Assembly: GCA_003524365.1 (NCBI GenBank)
Contig: DQHS01000153.1
Location: 1-17,133 of the forward strand
Direction: 5' to 3'
DNA length: 17,133 nt
Origin: Cellvibrio sp.
GTDB taxonomy: Bacteria; Pseudomonadota; Gammaproteobacteria; Pseudomonadales; Cellvibrionaceae
The position numbers and the translations under genes were made by a program. Below, one piece after another: positions 7,658-13,441 of the stretch. The number at the start of each line of letters is the position of its first letter. Positions within the stretch are counted from its first letter, which is position 1. Under the pieces are notes generated by a model. The model did no database searches. It was given only the letters and a program-made list of their open reading frames with translations, and had not been told where the DNA came from.

Positions 7658-9448
7658 TTAAAAATCAGCGCTGGCCAAGCTCATTAAATTGTCTGCGCCA
7701 GACTCCATCGATTTAACCAGACTGATGGTACGCGGCAATATGCGTGCAAAGTAAAATTCTGCAGCCGCAAGCTTGGCGCGATAAAAACCGGGATCGGCCA
7801 CGGGCGATGCTAATTGTTGCAGCGCTGTTCTTTGCGCTTTGAGCCATAAAAAAGCCAACACAAGATAGCCCGAATACATTAGATAATCCACCGCAGCTGC
7901 ACCAATTTCGTCTGGGTTATGTTGCGCCTGACGAGCTATATTCATGCTCAATTGCTGCCATTCCTGACTGAGTGTAGCCAATTGTGCAGCATGCGCCGTC
8001 AGTTGCTCATTGTCGTCACACATGTGACACAACTGCGATATTTCATCCAGCAGTGGCTCCAGCGTTTTGCCACCCGAACCCAGTACCTTGCGCCCTAACA
8101 AATCCAGCGACTGAATACCGGTCGTGCCCTCATACAAGGTGGCAATGCGGCAGTCGCGCAGATTTTGCTCCAATCCCCAGTCGCGGATATAACCGTGCCC
8201 GCCAAGACACTGAAGAGCGAGATTCGCCGATTCAAAGCCCGCCTCGGTACTAAAGGCTTTAACAATAGGGGTGAGCAAACTGAGCAGATCGGTCGCCTGT
8301 TGGCACTCATCAGAGTTTGTAGAATGTTGGCTCACATCCATTTTGATATTGGCGTAGTAGCTCAACATCCGAATCCCTTCCACCAGCGACTTTTGTGTGA
8401 GCAACATACGGCGGATATCGGGATGAACAATGATCGGATCCGCCGGGCCTGCGATATTTTTTACCCCGGTCAAGGAGCGCATCTGCAATCGCTCACGGGC
8501 GTACAAGCGTGATTGTTGATAACCCAGCTCCGCGTGGGCAAGCCCCTGTAAGCCCGAACCGACACGTGCAAGGTTCATAAAGGTGAACATATGATTCAGT
8601 CCTTTATTCACCTCGCCCAATAACCACCCTTTTGCGCCCTCAAATTGCAACACACAAGTCGCGTTGCCATGTATGCCCATCTTGGCTTCAAGGGCTGTAC
8701 AGGTCACGCCGTTGGCTGCAGCGAGTGCGCCATCTTCTTTTACCAAGATTTTGGGGACAACAAAAAGAGAGATACCTTTCGTCCCAGCCGGTGCGTCCGG
8801 CAGGCGCGCGAGCACTATATGGACGATATTTTCAGCGAGGTCATGATCTCCCGAAGAGATAAAAATCTTGGTGCCGGTAATACAGTAACTGCCGTCCGGT
8901 TGCGGCTCCGCGCGGGCGCAAAGCAGCCCCAAGTCACTACCCGCTTGCGCTTCAGTTAGACACATAGTGCCCGTCCAACGGCCGGAAATTAACGCGGGCA
9001 AATACTGCTGTTTTTGCTGCTCGGTGCCGTGGGTTTCGATGGTATGCATGGCCCCTTGGGATAACCCGGCATACATTCCCCAAGCCCAATTGGGTGTACC
9101 GAGGATCTCGCTAAGGATGACGCCGAGCGACTGAGGCAAACCTTGTCCACCATACGCCACTGAACGCGATAGGGTCGGCCAGCCCGCATCACAGTAATGT
9201 TGATACGCCGCTTTAAAACCAATCGGGGTAATCACCTTTCCATCAACTAATTTACACCCTTGTTGATCGCCAACCGGACCAAGCGGCGCCAACACGCCTT
9301 CCGCAAAACGTGCCGCTTCAACAAAAAAAGCACTGGTCAACTCACGATCCAAAGCGGCATGGCCTATCGCACGGCAGTGGCTTGTGTAATCAAATAACTC
9401 GAAGAGGGTAAAATCTATATCGCGCAAGGGCGTTTGATAATTGTTCAT
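7658..9448 (-). CDS. Acyl-CoA dehydrogenase, large (about 600 aa) FadE/DmdC-like type
   Basis: An FAD enzyme introducing a trans-2 double bond into acyl-CoA. The product is 596 aa, the size of the large class that includes DmdC, longer than the classical 380-aa enzymes. In order: an alpha-helical N-terminal domain beginning with the class-typical YQTPLRD, the flavin-binding CLTEAQAGSD at 163-172, a C-terminal helical domain with CLGGHGYIRD at 414-423, and YEGTTGIQSLDLLGR with the probable catalytic base Glu440. A further C-terminal extension from about 460 to 596 is typical of this class. The start at ATG 9448 fits the family; a GTG at 9511 would add 21 unrelated residues. The ribosome binding site (AAGG) is unusually close to the ATG. 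Whether the substrate is a fatty acyl-CoA or methylmercaptopropionyl-CoA is undecided, but the fadD neighbour favours fatty acids. Confidence 0.9.
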   Translation of the reverse strand: MNNYQTPLRDIDFTLFELFDYTSHCRAIGHAALDRELTSAFFVEAARFAEGVLAPLGPVGDQQGCKLVDGKVITPIGFKAAYQHYCDAGWPTLSRSVAYGGQGLPQSLGVILSEILGTPNWAWGMYAGLSQGAMHTIETHGTEQQKQQYLPALISGRWTGTMCLTEAQAGSDLGLLCARAEPQPDGSYCITGTKIFISSGDHDLAENIVHIVLARLPDAPAGTKGISLFVVPKILVKEDGALAAANGVTCTALEAKMGIHGNATCVLQFEGAKGWLLGEVNKGLNHMFTFMNLARVGSGLQGLAHAELGYQQSRLYARERLQMRSLTGVKNIAGPADPIIVHPDIRRMLLTQKSLVEGIRMLSYYANIKMDVSQHSTNSDECQQATDLLSLLTPIVKAFSTEAGFESANLALQCLGGHGYIRDWGLEQNLRDCRIATLYEGTTGIQSLDLLGRKVLGSGGKTLEPLLDEISQLCHMCDDNEQLTAHAAQLATLSQEWQQLSMNIARQAQHNPDEIGAAAVDYLMYSGYLVLAFLWLKAQRTALQQLASPVADPGFYRAKLAAAEFYFARILPRTISLVKSMESGADNLMSLASADF

Positions 9449-9551
9449 CCTTAAGCACCCAGGCAAAAGCCCGCTAAAAAATAGGAGGCGGCAGACGCAA
9501 GGGTTAGCCACCGGTGGTTGATACTCTAATTATGGTTTTACATATTGGCAG

Positions 9552-9571
9552 ATATGACTTTTATGTCAAAT
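9552..9571 (-). promoter_or_regulatory. Candidate operator/-35 region of the acyl-CoA dehydrogenase-fadD operon
   Basis: An inverted repeat ATATGAC-N6-GTCAAAT (one mismatch in the arms) lies about 105-125 bases upstream of the dehydrogenase start. It contains a consensus TTGACA on the minus strand. The -10 at 17-18 bases spacing (AATATG/ATATGT) is poor, so an activator or an alternative -10 may be involved. A repressor bound here would block the -35 box. It does not resemble the FadR or PsrA sites I know. Confidence 0.4.
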
Positions 9572-9621
9572 AGATACGCTTTTTTACTACTTCCAGAACC
9601 GAAAGTTATGAACCCTGCAGC

Positions 9622-10185
9622 TCAACATGGGGCTCGTGCTAGCAAGCGCAATAATTGGGCTGTTACGGCAGCGGTAAACCCCCAAATCTCATACCCTTCA
9701 TAATGATAGACGGGCACACTAAATACGCGGCCACCGCGCTCAAATTTATCTTCACGCACCTGAATGCCTTCATTAAAAGCCATCAGAGGAACACTGAAAA
9801 CACTATCGAGCTCATGGGGAGAAGGGAGCAGAGGAGCGCTCGAATTAAAGCTGGCAACAAAGGGAGTGACGGGAGTTCCCGCACGAGTATGAGATTGGGG
9901 CAACCGCCCCAGCAGCTGTATTTCTGTTGCAGGTAAACCTATTTCTTCATGGGTTTCGCGCTGGGCAGTGGTAAATAAATCGGCATCGCCAGACTCCCAC
10001 ATTCCACCAGGAAAACACACCTCGCCCGGATGTTGGCGCAAATGCGCAGCGCGTTTGGTATAGAGAACAGCAGGGTTATCACCGCGACTAATCAAAACCA
10101 GTACGGCAGCTTGTGGCTGCACAACAAGATCCAGGGGATCATGAATAAGGTGTTGCGAGAGCGCATTGAACAGCGAATGACTCAA
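9622..10185 (-). CDS. nudL: CoA pyrophosphatase (NUDIX hydrolase, NudL-like)
   Basis: Hydrolyses CoA and acyl-CoA to phosphopantetheine derivatives and 3',5'-ADP. In the 187-aa protein, LRQHPGEVCFPGG (residues 49-61) is the motif that precedes the Nudix box in the CoA-specific NudL/UPF0035 group. The Nudix box follows as GGMWESGDADLF...RETHEEIGL with the metal-binding REtxEE at 76-81. PVTPFVA near 105 is another NudL block. The apparent start is TTG at 10185, one base after the stop of the NIF3-like gene. No other start gives the roughly 25 residues that normally precede the first beta strand, so TTG is preferred and coupled translation is likely. Residue identities fit CoA rather than generic NTP substrates, but activity is inferred. 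Confidence 0.85.
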   Translation of the reverse strand: MSHSLFNALSQHLIHDPLDLVVQPQAAVLVLISRGDNPAVLYTKRAAHLRQHPGEVCFPGGMWESGDADLFTTAQRETHEEIGLPATEIQLLGRLPQSHTRAGTPVTPFVASFNSSAPLLPSPHELDSVFSVPLMAFNEGIQVREDKFERGGRVFSVPVYHYEGYEIWGFTAAVTAQLLRLLARAPC

Positions 10186-10186
10186 A

Positions 10187-10507
10187 CTATCGCGCCCCCA
10201 AATCAGTCAAGCGCCAAACATCAAACGCAGGCTCTTCATAGGGATGAGATGCACGCAACGCAGAAATGGCTGCAACAATCAGCTCATCAGCACAGACCAT
10301 TTCAACGCGGTATTCAGGCAAGATTTCTAATTGATCTTGCACACCGATAAAAGGGGCAGAACCAGCGAGCGGGCGAAACTGGCCCTGCCCTAATACTTGC
10401 CAACAACACTGTTCATACTGACCAATGCGACCGGCACCCGCTTTAAAAACAGCAGTTTTTACAAGATCGAGATGTGACTCGGGGACAAAGAATACTAACT
10501 TGTACAT
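10187..10507 (-). CDS. NIF3/YqfO-like small protein
   Basis: A 106-aa protein corresponding to the PII/CutA-like domain inserted in YqfO-type NIF3 proteins, found as a stand-alone protein in pseudomonads and relatives. Family marks are GAGRIGQYEQC (24-34), GQFRPLAGSAPFIG (42-55) and the terminal ASHPYEEPAFDV (86-97). The metal-binding NIF3 core itself is absent, so annotation as a dinuclear metal hydrolase would be misleading. The ribosome binding site GGAAGG is close to the ATG. It lies 33 bases after serA and directly before nudL, so the three genes are probably co-transcribed. The function is unknown. Confidence 0.82.
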   Translation of the reverse strand: MYKLVFFVPESHLDLVKTAVFKAGAGRIGQYEQCCWQVLGQGQFRPLAGSAPFIGVQDQLEILPEYRVEMVCADELIVAAISALRASHPYEEPAFDVWRLTDLGAR

Positions 10508-10540
10508 CTGCCCTTCCCCCCATCATCTTAATCAAATGAT

Positions 10541-11716
10541 TTAAATTACGCGCACTGCAATCACATGCTCAACTTTGGTGAGTGCATCCACTACAGCCGC
10601 TGACGGTGCATGCTCAACATCGATAATATTGTAAGCCACATCACCACGACTTTTGTTGACCATATCCACCACATTGACCTTGTGGTCGGCCAACACTGAT
10701 AACACATGCCCCAATACACCGGACACGTTTTCGTTTGAAAAAGTGATGCGTGAGCCAATCGCGGGAGAACGATCCATTGATACAGCTGGAAAGTTAACGG
10801 AGTTTTTAATATTGCCGTTTTCCAGATAATCTACCAATTGATCTGCCGCCATAATCGCGCAATTTTCTTCAGCTTCTTCGGTGCTAGCGCCTATGTGTGG
10901 CATGGCGTAAACATCTTTGCGATTGAGCAAAATCGGCTCCGGGAAATCACAAATGTATTTACCCAGATGACCGGCATCCAAACTTTCAACCACAGCGTGC
11001 GCATCAACAATGGCTTCGCGTGCAAAGTTCAGTAAGGTTGCGCCCTTTTTAGTGATTTTGAGGGTGTCGGCATTGATCAAATTTTTCGTAGCGGGAATCG
11101 CAGGTACATGCAGGGTAATGTAATCCGAACGCGCCAATAACGACTGCAAGTTCTCCATGCGCCCAACCTGGCTCGGCAAACGCCATGCAGCTTCAACTGA
11201 TAAGGCTGGATCGAAACCTACCACATTCATTCCCAGTGCCAGCGCTGCATCAGCAATCAATGAACCAATTGCACCCAAGCCAACAATACCCAAGGTTTTA
11301 CCTTGCAATTCAAAACCGGCAAAGTTGGACTTTTCCTTCTCTAACAATTTTGACATCTCTTCAGCATCGGTCATATGCGTTAAAGTACTTACATATTCCA
11401 TCCCCGACAGTATGCCGCGCGAGCCGAGTAACATACCTGCAAGCACCAATTCTTTTACCGCATTCGCATTTGCACCAGGTGAGTTAAATACCACAATACC
11501 TTTTTTGGTGTATTCATCGACTGGCACATTGTTGGTGCCAGCACCAGCGCGCGCTACTGCTTTTACACTTTCCGGCAATGCTTCACCGTGCAATTTATGG
11601 CTTCGCAAAATGTAAGCATCTGGCTGCCCAATATCACTCGCAACTTCATATTTTTCACGCGAAAAACGATTCAAACCTTTAACAGAAATGGCGTTGTATG
11701 TTTTTATTTTGAACAT
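10541..11716 (-). CDS. serA: D-3-phosphoglycerate dehydrogenase
   Basis: First committed step of serine synthesis: 3-phosphoglycerate plus NAD+ to 3-phosphohydroxypyruvate. The 391-aa protein has a split substrate-binding domain, an NAD-binding Rossmann domain with GLGAIG at 146-151, active-site candidates Arg233 (NFAREAIVD), Glu260 and His274 (MPHIGAS), and a C-terminal ACT domain from about residue 320. ACT domains in this family usually mediate serine feedback inhibition. The start at 11716 is preferred: AGAGGA lies nine bases upstream and the family begins with a FKIKTYN-like strand. A TTG at 11773 would place 19 extra residues on top of a terminator hairpin. It lies 72 bases after serC and 33 before the NIF3-like gene. 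Confidence 0.93.
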   Translation of the reverse strand: MFKIKTYNAISVKGLNRFSREKYEVASDIGQPDAYILRSHKLHGEALPESVKAVARAGAGTNNVPVDEYTKKGIVVFNSPGANANAVKELVLAGMLLGSRGILSGMEYVSTLTHMTDAEEMSKLLEKEKSNFAGFELQGKTLGIVGLGAIGSLIADAALALGMNVVGFDPALSVEAAWRLPSQVGRMENLQSLLARSDYITLHVPAIPATKNLINADTLKITKKGATLLNFAREAIVDAHAVVESLDAGHLGKYICDFPEPILLNRKDVYAMPHIGASTEEAEENCAIMAADQLVDYLENGNIKNSVNFPAVSMDRSPAIGSRITFSNENVSGVLGHVLSVLADHKVNVVDMVNKSRGDVAYNIIDVEHAPSAAVVDALTKVEHVIAVRVI

Positions 11717-11741
11717 GTTATTTAATCCTCTGTGCACTAAC

Positions 11742-11767
11742 AAAAAAGGCCGTGTATAAACACGGCC
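11742..11767 (-). terminator. Intrinsic terminator between serC and serA
   Basis: On the minus strand, GGCCGTGT and ACACGGCC form a perfect 8-bp stem (11767-11760 with 11755-11748) with a four-base loop, followed directly by TTTTTT (11747-11742). It lies 21 bases beyond the serC stop codon and only 25 bases before the serA ATG. The plus strand has no T-tract after the stem, so it acts in the direction of serC transcription. Confidence 0.85.
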
Positions 11768-11788
11768 CCACAAAAAATATCAATCAGG

Positions 11789-12904
11789 TTAAGTTGCCGT
11801 GGCCTGCTCGTAAGCCCAGGTCAACCAAGGCAACAGAGCTTCGAGATCAACTGCATCCACAGTCGCCCCGCACCAAATACGCAGACCGGGCGGAGCATCG
11901 CGGTATGCGCCTATATCAAAAGCAACCACTTCTTTATCCAATAGTTTGATCATGGCTTTCACCTGATCAGGTGTCGCTTTCAGCGTGAAGCACACGCTGG
12001 TATTGGAAAGCGTTTCAGGCGTCTGTGCGAGAAAATCAATCCAGTCATTGGCCGCAACAAATTTTTTCAAGACGTCCAAATTCGCATTAGAGCGAGCGAT
12101 AGTCTCTTTTACACCGCCGATTGCGCGCACCCAGTCGAGCGCATCCAAATAGTCGGCTACCGCCAACATAGATGGCGTATTGATTGTGTCGCCTTTAAAA
12201 ATACCTTCAACTACTTTGCCACCGCTGGTCATGCGGAACAGTTTCGGCATAGGCCAGGAAGGTTTGTAGGTTTCCAAGCGCTCAACCGCGCGCGGGCTGA
12301 GAATCAACATACCGTGGGCACCTTCGCCGCCCAATACTTTCTGCCAGCTGTAAGTGATCACATCCAGCTTTTCCCATGGCATATCCATCGCGAACACAGC
12401 GGAGGTAGCATCACAAATAGTCAGACCTTTGCGATCAGACGGGATCCAGTCCCCATTGGGTACTTTCACACCTGAGGTAGTACCATTCCAAGTGAAGATC
12501 ACATCGTTATCAAAATTCACTTTAGCTAAATCAGGTAGCAAACCGTAATCCGCTTCGTGTGCATTAACGTTTAACTTGAGTTCTTTGGTTGCATCGCTCA
12601 ACCAGCCCTTACCAAAAGACTCCCACTGCAGGATATCCACACCGCGCTCGCCTAATAGCGACCACATGGCCATCTCTACTGCACCGGTATCCGAGCCTGG
12701 CACCACACCAACGCGATAGCCTTCCGGCAAACCAAGCAGCTCAGCGGTATCTTCACAGGCGCGTTGCAATGCGGCTTTACCAATAGTGGAACGATGTGAA
12801 CGACCCAAGGTAGAAATATCTAACTGATCCAAGCTGTAGCCGGGGCGCTTGCTGCAAGGGCCAGATGAAAAATTGGGATTGCGGGGTTTTACTGCTGGCT
12901 TCAT
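11789..12904 (-). CDS. serC: Phosphoserine aminotransferase (alphaproteobacterial-type SerC)
   Basis: A PLP enzyme converting 3-phosphohydroxypyruvate and glutamate to phosphoserine. The 371-aa protein begins MKPAVKPRNPNFSSGPC and continues with LGRSHRSTIGKAALQ (34-47). This is the form typical of alphaproteobacteria and Methanosarcina (TIGR01365-like), not the E. coli form of about 360 aa. PLP contacts seen are Asp165 in CDATSA and the Schiff-base Lys189 in SWQKVLGGEGAHG. The ATG is preceded by AGAGGA with five bases spacing. Upstream lie a possible extended -10 and, further out, a leader ending in a terminator. serA follows on the same strand beyond another terminator. Confidence 0.92.
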   Translation of the reverse strand: MKPAVKPRNPNFSSGPCSKRPGYSLDQLDISTLGRSHRSTIGKAALQRACEDTAELLGLPEGYRVGVVPGSDTGAVEMAMWSLLGERGVDILQWESFGKGWLSDATKELKLNVNAHEADYGLLPDLAKVNFDNDVIFTWNGTTSGVKVPNGDWIPSDRKGLTICDATSAVFAMDMPWEKLDVITYSWQKVLGGEGAHGMLILSPRAVERLETYKPSWPMPKLFRMTSGGKVVEGIFKGDTINTPSMLAVADYLDALDWVRAIGGVKETIARSNANLDVLKKFVAANDWIDFLAQTPETLSNTSVCFTLKATPDQVKAMIKLLDKEVVAFDIGAYRDAPPGLRIWCGATVDAVDLEALLPWLTWAYEQATAT

Positions 12905-13095
12905 GGTAATCCTCTAGCTGACAGAAACAGCACATCCGACGCAGGGCTAATCAGGCGTGCCAAACTGGGCTCATCCTCCGCGAACAGAGAGCAAACCCGG
13001 AAAATTCGGGGTGCCGATTATGCCAGCTACGCACCAAATAACCTAGCCAGCCGATTATGAATAGCCCGTAAAAAACGAAGAGAGGAATGATAGAC
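12905..13095 (-). promoter_or_regulatory. serC 5' region with a candidate extended -10
   Basis: The 190 bases between the upstream T9 terminator and the serC ATG. The only promoter-like signal is TGGCATAAT on the minus strand (13025-13017), an extended -10 without a clear -35. It would start serC mRNA near 13010. If it is real, serC has a promoter independent of the upstream leader; if not, serC depends on read-through of the terminator. A reading frame of 63-65 codons (13148 to 12951) crosses this region and is treated as a finding. Confidence 0.35.
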
Positions 13096-13125
13096 AAAAA
13101 AAAAGCCTTCTGGAGTCCAGAAGGC
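13096..13125 (-). terminator. Strong intrinsic terminator upstream of serC
   Basis: On the minus strand GCCTTCTGG (13125-13117), triloop ACT, CCAGAAGGC (13113-13105), then nine T (13104-13096). The stem is a perfect 9 bp. No annotated gene on the minus strand ends just before it, so it terminates either a small RNA or a leader transcript running toward serC. Confidence 0.9.
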
Positions 13126-13144
13126 ACAGGGAGACGTCGATGCA

Positions 13145-13180
13145 TCAACCAGACATCGACGGTGAGAGACTATTAACCAC
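13145..13180 (-). other. Serine-rich 11-codon leader ORF (speculative)
   Basis: A GTG-started frame in the candidate leader reads M-V-N-S-L-S-P-S-M-S-G-stop: four serine codons (AGT, TCA, TCG, TCT) in eleven. Its end runs through the 5' arm and into the loop of hairpin A. The only ribosome-site-like sequence is GAAG, three bases before the GTG, which is too close to be convincing. An in-frame TAG directly precedes the GTG. Suggestive by content and position upstream of serC, weak by translation signals. Confidence 0.25.
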
Positions 13181-13207
13181 CTACTTCAAACCAGACTGCA
13201 CACTCGT

Positions 13208-13237
13208 TTGACTAAGCGGATCAAGTGCGGACAATAT
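13208..13237 (+). promoter_or_regulatory. Weak candidate promoter toward the CvpA gene
   Basis: TTGACT (13208-13213) and CAATAT (13232-13237) with an 18-base spacer. Its -10 box overlaps that of the minus-strand promoter. It would start transcription near 13244, giving a 5' leader of about 200 bases for the CvpA-like gene. Confidence 0.3.
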
Positions 13238-13262
13238 ACCCCCCAAATGACAGCGCTGTCAA
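13233..13262 (-). promoter_or_regulatory. Strong sigma-70 promoter reading toward serC
   Basis: On the minus strand a consensus TTGACA (13262-13257), an 18-base spacer and TATATT (13238-13233, one mismatch to TATAAT). AT-rich sequence lies upstream of the -35. The predicted start is near A13226. It drives the candidate small RNA/leader that ends at 13096. Confidence 0.7.
13248..13261. promoter_or_regulatory. Palindromic operator TGACAGCGCTGTCA
   Basis: A perfect 14-bp palindrome overlapping five bases of the -35 box of the minus-strand promoter. It fits the TGWNANCGNTNWCA pattern used by many LacI/GalR-family regulators, with the central CG. It also lies just inside the transcribed start of the weaker plus-strand promoter, so a bound protein could repress both directions. 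The regulator is not encoded in this window. Confidence 0.6.
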
Positions 13263-13441
13263 ATATTTTAATTAATACTGAAAAAGAAAGGGGGGATGAC
13301 GAAACAAAGGTGGGAAACGGTGTTAATGCAGTAAATATTAAAATATCTAGCAGTATTTAAAAGCCCACTAATATTAAAATTCATCATTTAGCGATATTTT
13401 GAACTTTTTAACCTATCACGCCATTCGATAAGGAATTTAAC
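13263..13441 (+). other. AT-rich 5' region of the CvpA-like gene
   Basis: About 180 bases with no gene. It holds short AT-rich repeats (AATATTAAAAT occurs twice between about 13336 and 13379) and ends with a good ribosome binding site AAGGA at 13430-13434, seven bases before the ATG. No convincing promoter is seen inside it. Confidence 0.4.

Larger units (their letters stand above)
13096..13226 (-). ncRNA. Candidate small RNA or serC leader, about 130 nt
   Basis: A transcript from the promoter at 13233-13262 would begin near 13226 and end in the T-tract at 13096. It contains hairpin A, with perfect 8-bp arms CGTCGATG (13161-13154) and CATCGACG (13142-13135) and an 11-base loop, then the terminator hairpin. 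GTCTGGTT occurs twice (13196-13189 and 13154-13147), the second copy at the start of the hairpin A loop. TCTGG from either copy could pair with CCAGA in the 3' arm of the terminator, which is a possible but weak antiterminator. No known RNA family is recognised. The Rfam serC leader of alphaproteobacteria, as I recall it, overlaps the serC ribosome site, unlike this element, which ends about 190 bases upstream. Confidence 0.55.

Noticed and set aside
9449..9511. GTG start adding 21 residues to the acyl-CoA dehydrogenase
   Set aside because: The added residues do not resemble the family N-terminus and have no ribosome binding site.
11717..11773. N-terminal extension of serA from a TTG codon
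   Set aside because: The extra 19 codons are encoded by the serC-serA terminator hairpin, and the family start with a good ribosome site is at 11716.
9622..12904. A defence or mobile island in the accessory-looking middle of the window
   Set aside because: All genes there are standard metabolic genes; no integrase, transposase, toxin-antitoxin or CRISPR signal is seen anywhere in the window.
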